From positions 78,598,850 to 78,662,849 of the forward strand of contig NC_135507.1 in the NCBI RefSeq assembly GCF_052857255.1: a stretch of DNA of 64,000 bases, written 5' to 3'. Of the stretch, positions 44,040-54,590 are shown in pieces. The notes under the pieces were generated by a model. That model saw only the letters and a program-made list of their open reading frames with translations. It was not told where the DNA came from and made no database searches. Origin of the DNA: Amblyomma americanum (taxonomy: Eukaryota > Arthropoda > Arachnida > Ixodida > Ixodidae). The translations under genes were made by a program, and so were the position numbers. Within the stretch, counting starts at the first letter, position 1. Each line of letters opens with the position of its first letter.

Positions 44040-44660
44040 TAGATACTGGATAAATTCAATGGAAAAGAAGCATAGCGTAGAACGATATTGATACTAGAAA
44101 CAGCAGATCAGGAAGGAAGCGTTTTATGATAACTCAAGAAGCCGTGCCCAACTCTTTGAATCTAGGTGAGGATGTCTTAATTAGAATGCGCAGCTGTAAA
44201 AAGAAATTTAACGAAGAAAACATATGTGCTTTGTGTGGTAAATCTGTAGAAACAATAGGACACCTCATACTAAACTGTGATGGTATCCATCTCGATGTCG
44301 ATGCTGGCATAGTCACTCTTCCTGGGGCCCTAGGGTTTAGGGATAACAATAGTCATGCAAATAAATCTGTGGTGGAAGTGAGCAAAAAGCGATTGGAAGA
44401 TTGGTGGATCAAAAGCAGAGATGTGACATAAGGTTAAAAGTGTAGGAAGACGTATTTAAAGAAGTTGGCGAATTTTAATAACTTACAACACAGTTAAAGA
44501 AAAATAAAGGGAAAAAAAGTTGAGCATGGTGGCAACTGCCATCACCCCGTCTCAAAAGGGACGCTTCTACCTTCCATGCATATAGCCATCCATCCAAAGC
44601 AAAAGCATGAGCCCACATGAATGTACCCCCTTGCTTAAAAGAGCCGAAAACGGCCGTCAG
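44040..44660 (+). pseudogene. Different LINE 3' end, plus strand
   Basis: Frame 44126-44431 reads RMRSCKKKFNEENICALCGK and SVETIGHLILNCDGI, a C-X2-C...H...C knuckle, and ends KKRLEDWWIKSRDVT. This resembles the C-terminus of a tick LINE family. The 3' UTR continues through AAAAATAAAGGG and GGTGGCAACTGCCATCACCC to about 44640, with ATCCATCCA near the end. Confidence 0.5.
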
Positions 44661-45229
44661 ACATAGTGGGCGGCGATTTCTGGCCGCCATTTTCTTCCCA
44701 ACACCTGCTATTGTATCAGAAGGGTAGCCTAGGTTGAAGTAAAGCCCCTTCATGATGTTTTCTGTGGACCAAGCTCTAGGCTGGAGGACAAGCACGCAAA
44801 AGAGCACAAAGGGGATTGGGTAGATGGGCTTGGGAGCATTCTGTAGAGGACCCTGTTGCCAGAATAAAAAAAAAGGAAAGCCTGAGTGCAGTGCTGAGGG
44901 GGGAATTGTATAAACACCCACTCCCTTATCCAACACCCTCAAGAGAATTCGAGAAGGCCTGAGTAGTCCTCCCGTGACGTCACGAAAAGAGACCCGCAGT
45001 GTCCGCCACTTATGCTGGAGCTTGTGGAATCGCGGCTGGGATCAGTTAGCAGAAATAAGCATTCATTAATCAATCCAGAATTTTTCTTCTGCTAAACGCT
45101 ATAATAAAGACCTGGCACTTTATGAGACATTTACATAGAGGCAATAGCCATTAGCCAGCTTTGCAAAGGTTGTTTATAGATACTAATGTCAGCAACTCTT
45201 TCGCTGTGAGCCACTCTTTCGCTGACAGG
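44661..45229. other. No gene recognised
   Basis: A 155-codon minus-strand open frame (44942-44475) crosses into LINE 3' UTR and has no domain. CACTCTTTCGCTG-like words repeat at about 45194 and 45212. Confidence 0.35.
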
Positions 45230-46460
45230 GTTTGCTGTACCGCCCCTATCATCTCGCCTCTGGATTAGAGGTTCGACAAGTAGTACTTCCCAAGTCTTGC
45301 CGATGACAGGTGTTAAGGCTCGCCCACGATAGCCCGTTGGCGGGGCGTCAGGGCATGAAGAAGACTACAGATTGAGCTCTGGAAGAATTCTACTGGCCAG
45401 TAGTGCAGGAGGAGATTAACAGGTACGTCAGGTCGTGCGACACGTGCCAAAAGACATGCCCGAAAGGCAAAGTAGGGAAAGCTCCGTTGGGACGCATGCC
45501 TCTTATCGACACTCCATTTGATCGGGTCGCTGTCGCTATTGTCGGTCCGCTGTCGCCCACATCGGTGAAAGGGAATAGTTATATTCTCACTCTCGTCGAT
45601 TTTGCCACGCGGTATCCTGACGCCGTGGCTTTGCCAAAGATAGATTCAGCAACCGTGGCTGAAGGTTTTGTCGAGATGTTTTCCCGAATATGTTTTCCGA
45701 GAGAGATCCTCTGTGATCAGGGCTCCTGTTTCACTTCCGAGATGATGAGAGAGCTCAGTGATCTCTTGGTGAAACATCTCAGCACGATCCCTTGCCATCC
45801 AATGTGCAATGAGATGGTGGAGAATTTCAACGGCACACTCAAGCAGATGCTGCGGAAGCTTAGTCAGGAGCAGCCGAAAACATGGGATCATTATATGGCT
45901 CCGCTTCTGTTCGCATACAGAGGGTTACCGCAGCGAGTCTGGGATTTTCTCCGTTTAAATTGATATTTGGACGACATGTGCGAGGACCGCTCGCAGTCCT
46001 GAGAGAGCTCTGGACAAGGGAAGAGCTGGGAGAAGACACGAAGACGACATATTGTTACGTTCTCGATCTAAGACAACGTCTCGAGCAAACTGGGAGAGCG
46101 GCGTATCAAAATTTGTTGCGTGCCCAACATTCTCAGATTAGATATTATGATAGAAACAGCAAAAAGCGCCATTTAAGGGTTGGAAATCGTGCCCTAATAC
46201 TTTTGCCGAGTAGCCACAATAAACTGCTATTGGAGTGGAATGGTCCTTTCGTGGTTCGTGGCAAAAGAATGGTGTGGATTATTGGATCGACTTGGGCCAC
46301 ACTATGAAGCTCTTCCACATCAATATGCTTAAGCGATACGAAGAGCGTCCGCCCCAAGAGACCGGCCAGGTGTCATCTTTCGTTGCAATCGGAAAAGGTT
46401 ACTCAGTCTCGGAAGACGTAGGTGCTGTTTGCAGGAGTCATTTGCAAGGTGCCGGAGGGT
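45230..46460 (+). pseudogene. Ty3-type LTR retrotransposon integrase remnant
   Basis: An endogenous, broken integrase. The zinc-binding HHCC region is read across a frame change (LAHDSPLAGHQG, then CDTCQK). The catalytic core (45403-45950) keeps Asp in TLVDFATRYP, Asp in CDQGSCF and Glu in MVENFNGTLK. A frameshift near 45935 separates the post-core segment (45945-46300), and another near 46265 shifts the C-terminal tail (FHINMLKRYEER). No gag, protease or RT was found upstream, so only the 3' part of the element survives. Integrases of this group insert element cDNA into chromosomes; this one is inactive. Confidence 0.85.
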
Positions 46461-47640
46461 GATGCCCAACGTACAGGGCTACTATCCGGTGTTTGCAATT
46501 GTTGAGTGTGCAAATGTAGCGTGGTAGTGTTTGTACGGTATTTTTTCCTTCGTTCTCCGGCAATGGGTTATTCAATGTGTGCATGTTCACCTTTGTGGTA
46601 CAGGCCTGTTTAAATATTGTGTCTGATGTATTCCATGGTTTTAGTTCCGCTTTTGCCAGATGTATACTGGTGTACCACATCCCATGTTCCCTCTGAGCGC
46701 GTTACCTTGTGCCTCCATGTGCCACTGTGTAAAGTGCCTTCAGTGACTTCGGCGGCGTCTAACTTGTCTGTTTATTATGTGAACATTATTGTTCGTGCAT
46801 CAACAGCGTTTGTCTACTTCCCACATGAACATAAGCTTTGTGTTCACCAACGGAAGTTTTTTTTTCTGTGTGAAAAATCTTTTTCGAAGGTGGCCGCATA
46901 TGTGAGGTGCACAACAAATCATCGAAGGATTTTTGAACGTGGTGCGGCGACAGGGGCGTGTCGGACAGCGCAGCGCTGCGCGTGTGCGAAGGGTGTATGC
47001 GAGGCGACGACGAAAAGAGTGTGGCGAGCGCGAAGAGCGGTGAGCTGACCTGTCAGAAAACGGATGTGTGAAGGAAGACAGGGCAGCTGAGATCCTGTCA
47101 TTCAAGCGTGGAGGTGGCAGTCGTCGGACGTCGGCTCCGTGCGGCCGTGGACCTCCCTTGGATCACCGACGCAAGCCTCCTGCGTTCTCTGCAAGTGTGG
47201 AGGTGGCAGCCGATGGACTCATGAGGGTCCGTACTGCTGTAAGGCACTCTTGGATAGCCCGCTTTAAGCCCCCGGCGATTCGTGACGCCGTCAACGGGAC
47301 CTGGATACGCTTGTTCTTTCTGCTGATGCATATTTCTTCGGACTGCTGAGGGGAGTTCACCGGCATGTCCCTGTGTTCCTCTTCGGTCCTACTACCACCT
47401 GGATCCCTTCCGCCGCTTAATTCTGCGCATCGCCAGCAACGCGTCGCACTACATCGAAACGCGTTCGCCCTGTCTGCAAGGCATCCCAGCTTCACATGGG
47501 ATGCTCCACATCTGGTGAACTTATTCCTTTTATTCTGTAGTGTTGCACGCTTGTTGAGTGTGTGATTTTCTTGTTGGCATGTGCGTTTATTAGTAGCTTC
47601 TCTCCTTTAAATTATAAATACGGCTTCGTTTTGTTTTGTT
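46461..47640 (+). other. Possible 3' LTR region of the Ty3-type element
   Basis: It follows the integrase end directly. The word GTGGAGGTGGCAG occurs twice (about 47109 and 47198), so part may be tandemly duplicated. The ends were not resolved and no second LTR is present for comparison. It is otherwise non-coding. Confidence 0.25.
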
Positions 47641-48175
47641 TGAGCTCTTTGTACTCTCTTTCGAACCTGCACGCCATAGCGTTTCCATTCGGAAAGTCGG
47701 GGGCGCGCTAGCAATCCGCGACAACAGGCTGTTCACTGTACACATTCCGGCTTATCACGAAACGCATGACATGTCAGCCTTCCCAGCTGCAAGGCGTTTT
47801 AGTCAAAGTGTGATAACAGCTCAATTCCCAGCAAAGCCCAGCAGCCTGGATGACCTGAGGCATCTAGAAGGCTTACTTCGGAAGCAAGATAAGGAAAGGG
47901 ATTTCTAGGGCGTCTACGATAGACTACATTAGGGCGTCTACAAAAGAGGGCCACGCCTGAATAGGTGTGGCCACTGCCTGCATCGCCGCGAAGAGTGGCG
48001 CCAACTAATACCGTGGCTTCTTTTCGTGCACGTGGTACTACGTGCCTAACTTTCCAAAACCGTCGCGCACCGGTCGGAAAGAGCACTGTAGAGACCAGTC
48101 CCTGTTGCTTGGGTGGTAGCGTGCATTGCAGCTTTGGAAAGCGTGGAATTTAGATAGCGTTTTCTCTTGTTCGTG
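47641..48175 (+). other. Upstream region of the PLK first exon
   Basis: A 90-codon open frame (47636-47908) shows no domain. The last 200 bp have several CpGs and would hold the promoter and 5' UTR. No TATA box was seen. Confidence 0.3.
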
Positions 48176-48268
48176 ATGGCACCTGAGACGACCAGCGACC
48201 AATTCCACGACGTCGTCATCGACACGAATTCCCAGACAGAATACACCCGCGGCAAGTTCCTCGGCAAG
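48176..48268 (+). CDS. Polo-like kinase first coding exon
   Basis: Thirty-one codons beginning MAPETTSDQFHDVVID and ending TEYTRGKFLGK. The pattern (I/V)-D-x5-Y-x-R-G-(K/R)-F-L-G-K is the start of the Polo kinase domain, just before GGFAKCYE. The ATG has a purine at -3 and G at +4. After AAG comes GTTTGT, a usable donor, in phase 0. This is exactly the junction needed for an exon starting GGFA, as expected for the piece just left of base 1. Reading on through the donor gives a non-homologous tail ending in TAG, which supports splicing. No GGFA exon was found between here and 64000. Confidence 0.75.
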
Positions 48269-48471
48269 GTTTGTCACCTGATAACAACGGGCACGGTGCC
48301 TTCTACACCGCAGAACGCGCAGGTACCCTTTTAGCATAGCCTGATGTTAACAGCACCCCGTGGAGGAAACCAGAATATTAATTGCTGCTGTCGCTTTGTC
48401 ACGAATCTCCCCGGAGAACACTCGGACCGAAAGAACTGACTAGGCATCAGGTGTACCCGCACAGACGTACA

Positions 48472-48477
48472 TTTATT
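48472..48477 (-). terminator. AATAAA of the LTR-like block
   Basis: Minus-strand AATAAA within TGTAATAAATGTACG, downstream of the TATA box in the same orientation. Confidence 0.5.
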
Positions 48478-49008
48478 ACACTCTACGTGACACGCACTAG
48501 CACACAAAACTAACAAACCTAGCACAAGACTCAATACACACGACCAGGGAACACTGCTACCAGCGTCTACTACTAGCGTTCTACTGTTAGCGGTCGGCGT
48601 TCGTGCTCACGGTTGGTTCGGTGCGGATGCGGCGTTGTATGGGTCTAGTAGCCGGAGTCGAGATGGCGTTTGACGTGCTTGGGCTAGCGTCGCTGGCGGC
48701 GTCGTTGGCTGCGTCGTACAAGTTCCCGGTCCAAGCGCCCGTGTAGTTTATGCCGGTGTTGTTGGCGTTGGGGCACCACCCGGATGGGTGGCAACTGCGC
48801 TGGAGACACCCCTGGCCGTAGCAGGTGGTAGCGGTCTCAGTTAACTCCCCGGAACGGGCTCAGGAACGGCAGGAAGTGCCCGATGCAAGGCCGTAGAACG
48901 AGAGCTCACTGGAGCAGTAGCCGTCGTCGCTCTCATCCAGTCGCAGCGTCCCTGACCCGCCGGAGCCTCTGTTTCTCTGTTCTCCCCCGTGCCTCGCTCT
49001 TCCTCGCC

Positions 49009-49016
49009 CTTTTATA
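49009..49016 (-). promoter_or_regulatory. TATA box of the LTR-like block
   Basis: TATAAAAG on the minus strand in a GC-rich setting, about 75 bp from the presumed left end of the LTR. Confidence 0.5.
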
Positions 49017-49291
49017 GCCTTGGCGTTAGGTAGGTAGGTAGGCCTCAGACATTGCTGGCACATACCCACTGCGGGGGAGTGGCCAAGGCACAGGCGGTTA
49101 ATTACTGGATACAGAAAAGTTTGGACGGGTAAAGGAGTGGTAATAGTATGCAGGCTGATAGATTGGAAGACGCTAGAACAGGGGTCCTGTTAACTTGGAG
49201 ATCGAAGACGGGACAGTAGTTTAATGTGCATAATATTATACAATGCCTGTAATATTTCAATGTTGTACTGACTGAGAGCGGGAGAAAGATA

Positions 49292-50260
49292 TTACAATGG
49301 GAGCCGCTGCGTTTCTTGTAGGAAATTTTGCACAAAAGAGCGCACACTCCTGTCGCTTCGTCCATGCAAAGAAGTGCCAATGGTAAAAACAACCGCGGAG
49401 GAACCAGGCAAACCTAGTTGATGAAATGGAATTTCCAAAAGACGCTTCCTTAATTGATAGAAGCGGCGGCAGAGCAGCAGGAAGTGATCTATCGTCTCAG
49501 GTTCGGCACAAAAAGGGCACAATGGGTAAGCTGCAGGCCTGATTTGTGTAGGGAGAAATTTAGAAGGGGAACCCGGCAAAGCAAAACGCGTGAAAGAGAC
49601 CTCTAGTCCGCGCGAGCGCCAGTCTTTGCTACTCCAAGGATTAAGAAGATGCTTATATTCGGGAGATGATGTAATAGCCGAGGCACGAAATTCCTGAAAT
49701 AATGTGTAGCTGCGAAACCTCGCCGCAGCTGTATACGCGCATCTTGGCAGGACAGCAACAATTCCGCCGCAGAGAGAGGCCCTTGGTAAGGAATCTGCAA
49801 CCTCATTTAAGTGAAAGCCCATGTGAGCTGGTACCCAAAGCAACCTTACTGAATTGAGATGGAGCGAAATAAGGAACTTAAAGAGGCTTAATGCCCGAGA
49901 CCCAGTGTGTGAGGATAATGAAAAGAAAATGGACAGAGAGTCCGTCATAACAACGACCTGGGAAACGGCAGTTTCTAATTTTCGTAAAGCTAAAATTGCT
50001 GCTAATTATTCAGCCAGATAGATTGAAGTGATATGTCAGGAAGATGGAGAGAAAAAGACTAACCCAGTGAAGGCGAAAATATTCCCACACCTGCCTTTTC
50101 GCCATCCTGCGAGGCATCGGTAGCAATAAGAACATGAGAGGGAAAGGAACTATGGTGGTCCTGCAAAAAACCCTGAAGAAGCGGAAAAGGCTGCAGCTTT
50201 GAATTCGATGACGAATTCAATCTGAACAGAAGATGAGTTATACATTTGGCGGACATCTGT
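49292..50260 (-). pseudogene. LINE RNase H and C-terminal region (frameshifted)
   Basis: Minus strand: VLIATDASQDGEKAGVGIFS (RNase H start, TDAS). After a break comes MTDSLSIFFSLSS (TDS aspartate), VRLLWVPAHMGFHLNEVADS (the last acidic motif) and a tail with YPLCPFCAEPETIDHFLLLC, the Cys/His knuckle. It ends TAG after TQRLPL. At least two frameshifts lie between 49950 and 50150. Confidence 0.75.
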
Positions 50261-50504
50261 GAAATGAATGTTTATGGGATCAAGGAGGGAGTGCAGGAAA
50301 CATATCTGCAAAGTATGAAGACGAGACCAGGCGGCATTAAATAAAGCGGAAGGGTGACTGAGAAATATTATACTGGAAGCGTGAAGAGGTGATTTGCACA
50401 ATTTTAAACATGTTTGAACTGTTAAAAGGCGAAAAATAGCCGATAATGATGGGATTCGCGCCTCAAAGGTGAAGAAAAGCATTGGCGACATATTTTTGGA
50501 GGCC

Positions 50505-51852
50505 TCAGACAGAGGCGCAACGCCTCACGCTCCAAGAGCACAAGAAGGCGAAGTTTATGGCCAGGAGCTCCTGACAATAAAACACGCCCGAATTCAAACT
50601 TGGGCGGAGGTACATTTTATAAATCATCAGAAGTGTATGCCTTCTCATGCCTGACCTAGCATTACAAATCCTGCGCTGGATGCCAATGGCCTGAACTCGT
50701 TTTGCAGAAAATTTCTCAGTGTGTGGCCGCCAGTATAGAGTAGAGCCGTATATTACTCCGAGATAGTTCACCGTCTGAAGTTGAGGAATTATGTTATTTC
50801 TAGAGACCAGGCAGATAATTACAGGAACAGAAACCGGAAATACTAACAATGCGCATTTCTTCACATTGAGGGACACATGAATTCTTCCTAACCAGTTGTC
50901 AAGAACATTGAGGTAATTTTGCAGGGTTCGAAAAAGAATGTGAATGTCACCTGCTGATGCAAAAAATGCAATATCGTCGGCGTACACATAAGTTTTCACG
51001 TTTGAATTCTGCAATTAAGCTTAGAAAAATGTTAAAAAGAACAGGTGAGAGAATTGATCCTTGCGGTATACCTCTTGTCTGTTGAAATCTCCATGAGGAA
51101 CCACCATTTTGGCAGCAATAAAATTCTCTATTTTCCAAGAAAGCATAAATGCAGGCTACAAAAGAGGTCGGGAAGTTGAGGTCCTGTAATATGAGTAACA
51201 GAGTCGAGTGCTCCACCCTGTCGTATGCTTTACTGATATCCAAGGTGACAAGCGCTGCAGACAGTTTTCTATTGCATGCTTATTTAATACGATTTTCTAG
51301 GTCAGTATGAGCACACCAAATTGAACAACCCGGCCTGAAACCAATTTGACACGGATTCACGAGAGCATTTTTCGAAATGAATGACATGACACAGCTGAGA
51401 AGGACCCTTTCCACCAATTTCACAAGGTTTGATGTCAATGGAATAGGGCGTATGTTGTCTAAAGTTAAGCCCTCCTTTTTCTTTTTAAGCAACGGAACTA
51501 TTTCAGCAAGACGCCACTCAGGAGGTATCCAAGGACCTTTAATGGAATGGTTAACTAGAGCCAACAGGTCTGCAGGAGATTCATTGAACAAAATTTTGAT
51601 CATGGATGAACCGACCTTATCGGGTCCAGGAGCGGCTGGGGATAAGCGCAGAAATATTTGCGACAGCTCAGGCATAGAGACCTCAGTGAAATCACTTGAG
51701 GTGCATGCGAATATAGCAGGAGAAGGTATAGCAGATGTAAAGCAAAGCTCTAGGCTACACGCAATATCCTCTAAGGCCTGTGCGATGTCAGCAGCAGACT
51801 GAACGAGGGATTCAATGTTGACAGCCGGTGGAATCACCTTGTTGCGCCTCAT
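50505..51852 (-). pseudogene. LINE reverse transcriptase (frameshifted, catalytic YADD kept)
   Basis: Frame 1 (51852-51280): LRLSPAAPGPDKVGSSMIK, NIRPIPLTSNLVKLVERVLL and IGFRPGCSIWCAHTDL. Frame 2 (51243-50947): VTLDISKAYDRVEHSTLLL-like and TRGIPQGSILSPVLFNIF. Frame 3 (51014-50505): VKTYVYADDIAFFAS with both catalytic aspartates, then TVNYLGVIYGSTLYW. Breaks near 51260 and 50990 inactivate it although the active site is intact. Confidence 0.8.
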
Positions 51853-52199
51853 GAAATTAAATAAAGCTCGTGTATTTTCTGATTATGAAAGAAAATCATA
51901 ATGATTTGTATTATATCCCTCCTTTGCACGGGCGACAGTGCGCTTAAATGTTGCTGCAACATACTTATAATCCAACCAATTATTTGAGCATTGATTGATG
52001 AGAAGTTTCTTCCAAGCTGCTTTCCGTCGTCTATATGCAGGCGTGCACTCAACATTCCACCAATTGTTCGCGTTTGCACTCTAGGTTCCCTTAACCGAAA
52101 ATTCATACTTTTGCCTTGCATGGTCCAGTACTGAACATAGATGTGTAGCCTTGCTTTTGGCTCACCGCAAGGGTCTGAAGTGATTTGGACATCTGATTT

Positions 52200-52490
52200 T
52201 ATCGTGTCTTTAAAGCAATTGTAATTTATTAACGTGCGCTGATGTCGCTCAGGAAGAGTTAATTTACACGCAAACTTGAAACTAATCGGCAGATGATCAC
52301 TGTTTGTTGCACAGTCAACAGGCGCCCAAGATGTAACAGAGACTCCTGGGGAATAAAAAGTTGAATCCAAAGCAGAGCGGCATCGACTCCGAAAAAACGT
52401 AGGCAGTCCGTAATTTTTACAGATCAAGTTGTTATCAGAAGCCCCAATCAAATAGTCTAGAACCAAATCTGTTGGTTTTAAACCCATGGC
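52200..52490 (-). pseudogene. LINE endonuclease C-terminal half
   Basis: Minus strand reads TDLVLDYLIGASDNN, then STFYSPGVSVTSWAPVDC and NSDHLPISFKF. SDHLPI is the conserved EEP ending with the catalytic SDH. The N-terminal half is missing through 5' truncation. Confidence 0.7.
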
Positions 52491-53071
52491 GTTAGTCCAC
52501 GTAAGCCTTGTCGTCGTCTTCTCCTTCTTCTCTTTTTCGTCAATCATCTCTCTCCAACTCATCGATTGCTTCTTCATCTTAAGTCTTCTGTCAATCCACG
52601 TCGTCATCTTCACACCTCTTTACTTCATAATTTTAATTTAGACTCTGTTATACTTGACACGCTTCGTGCGTTGGGTACAACGCAAATAAAGCTTGAGGGC
52701 TCATACGCTGCGCGAGTAGGCTAATGTGCAGCTTTTGGCAAACGTAACCATGTCACCGAAGATAGGAGTGCGCCGCAAGAATGGCGCCCCATAAGCTCTG
52801 TGTATAGGGTGTTTAACCTAAGACTTTAGAGAATTTTTTTTTTAAATAGGCTTTTTCATTTGGAAGACCGCTTTTGCGGCATAGCATTGTGAGCGCCGCA
52901 GTACACCAGAATACAGCTAAGATGTGCGAATTACCAGGCTGGTTAGCCAATACTGAATAATGTACTTTTCAGCTTTTGCTGTCGGGTTCTATAATTATTC
53001 AGAGACATGCCCGCCTTTAGCGATATCCATGCTAGTTTTTAGAATTTCGAAAACGTGGTTACCGTCTGCGC
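52491..53071. other. No gene recognised
   Basis: CTTCTTC-rich low complexity at 52510-52600, then AT-rich DNA. The last base pairs before 53072 are the left copy of a SINE target duplication. Confidence 0.4.
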
Positions 53072-53379
53072 CAATAATAATAATAATGGTTTTTTGGGAA
53101 AGGAAATGGCGCAGTATCAGCCTCACATATCGTTGGACACATGAATCGCGCCGTAAGAGAAGGGACAAAGGAGGGAATGAAGGAAAAAAGAAGTGCTGTA
53201 GTAGAGGGCTCCCGAATAATTTCGACCACCTGGGATCGTTAACGTCCACTGACACCGCACAGCACACGGGTGCCTTAGCGTTTTGCCTCCATAAAAACAC
53301 GGCCGCCGCGGTCGGGTTCGTACACGGGACCACCGGATCAGTAGCCGAGTGCCTTACCACCGAGCAACCTCGGCGGTTT
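53072..53379 (-). mobile_element. Full Ruka SINE with 10-bp TSD
   Basis: CCGTCTGCGC flanks it exactly at 53062-53071 and 53380-53389. The body has substitutions, with the B-box reading GTGTACGAACCC, so it is older than the other TSD-bearing copies. Confidence 0.9.
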
Positions 53380-53389
53380 CCGTCTGCGC

Positions 53390-54479
53390 TCTGGCCGAGA
53401 AAATTTTGGATACATCGTGCCTAAACACATACGTTTTCGAGAAGCTTCCAGGCAGGGTAACCTCTCCAGTTTACGCAACTCATCGAAATAGCCAAAATTT
53501 GTTGGGCCACAGCGTGGACGGTAACGCGATTTTCGAAATTCTAAAAACAGAAAATAATGTTACTTACGATGGGCTACGCACCTCTCGATAATTAGAGCCT
53601 TATGATAATAGGTAAAAGTTAACCACTGAATATTAGTTAACCAACCTGCTTTTATGTACCTCTCAGCTGTATTCAATGTAGTAGACCACCAAAAAAAGTC
53701 TTCCTAAAAATGCCTCAAAAAGCTGTCTTATAACTCAAAATACATATCTTTAAAAAGTGTGTAAAGTCGTAGGTCGAGCACCTTGGACGTGTGAGGTGAG
53801 GACCACCCTTAAGGTGATCGCCAGACCACAATGTCTGGTGAGAGGACCGAATCCGGTCCGGCGGCGCCGTTCCGGCCAGCCGGCGGGTGCCGGATATATC
53901 ATAATGCGTAGATGAGTGCGTCCGGCGAAGGTCTGGCGTGCCGCTCCGGCTGGAAGCGGCCGCCAATTACAGCGCGGAGAGCGCCAACGTCATGATGACT
54001 AAGGGTGCTTTTATCGGGGCCGGCCTGGAATGCCGGCTGCCGGCGCCTGAAAAATGCGCTCATATTGTTTGTTCACGTACGGCCGGTCTCTAGGGGCACG
54101 CGCGCTCTTTCATACGGCCTTCGCATTCGCCGCGGAAGCAATGCGAGTTTTCTCCGGGAGTTACGCCGCCTTCCGCCGCTAGAGGCGCGACGACCCCACC
54201 GCTCGCTCCTCGCCTGCATCTGCGGTGGGGAGTGGCTTTTGCCTGGTTTCGCGATGTAGCCCGCTGGTTCATGGTGAGCGCAACACCGAAATAAAACAAA
54301 ATGCAGATGCTTAAGCTTCGTATCTGCAACAAAGTCAGTCCACATGTGCACAGATTCTTCGTCACAAACTTTGCTCGATGAAAACATTTAGAAAAGGGAT
54401 CACTCTCCCATTCCTAAGAACTATGCCGAGCATTAGTGGTTTTAAATCCAGAAGGAAATACTCTCATCGTTTCCTCTCG
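53390..54479. other. Non-coding, with GC-rich stretch
   Basis: No gene. About 53800-54060 is GC-rich with repeated GCCGGC, GCCGGCC and CCGGC words that can pair with one another. It is possibly a dispersed repeat. Confidence 0.35.
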
Positions 54480-54590
54480 TGCTGGGAATAACAGCGCGTA
54501 GACGAGGGACAAAGAAAGAAGACGGCAAGACCGGCGCTGTCTTGTCTTCTTCTTTCTTTGTCCCTCGTCTACGCGCTGTTATTCCCAGCA
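54480..54590. repeat. Long near-perfect inverted repeat (hairpin)
   Basis: The left arm (54480-54523) starts TGCTGGGAATAACAGCGCGT. The right arm (54544-54590) ends in its exact reverse complement. Pairing covers the whole 44-nt left arm with only a 3-nt GAA bulge. The loop of about 20 nt contains AAGAC/GTCTT, which can extend pairing. Confidence 0.95.

Larger units (their letters stand above)
48343..49085 (-). mobile_element. Solo-LTR-like block, minus strand
   Basis: On the minus strand a TATAAAAG box (49009-49016) is followed about 535 bp later by AATAAA (48472-48477). The block ends GGGGTGCTGTTAACA at 48343. The order TATA, poly(A) signal and TGTTAACA end suggests an LTR of about 740 bp. 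No coding region adjoins it, and neither the TG start nor a target duplication was confirmed. It lies 75 bp inside the presumed first intron of the PLK gene. Confidence 0.45.
49100..52490 (-). mobile_element. RNase H-bearing LINE, 5'-truncated, minus strand
   Basis: Order from right: endonuclease C-terminal half (52490-52200), linker, RT (51852-50505) and RNase H with C-terminal Cys/His region (50260-49292), then a 3' UTR to about 49100. It is a family distinct from LINE copies 1 and 2 and from the 35-kb LINE. The right end (52490-52620) turns into TCTTCTCC-rich low-complexity DNA. Confidence 0.8.

Noticed and set aside
44475..44942. 155-codon minus-strand open frame
   Set aside because: It overlaps LINE 3' UTR and low-complexity sequence and has no recognisable family.
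48269..48334. Continuation of the PLK first-exon frame to a TAG, as a 53-residue protein
   Set aside because: Kinase similarity ends exactly at the GT donor; the tail has no PLK-like P-loop continuation.
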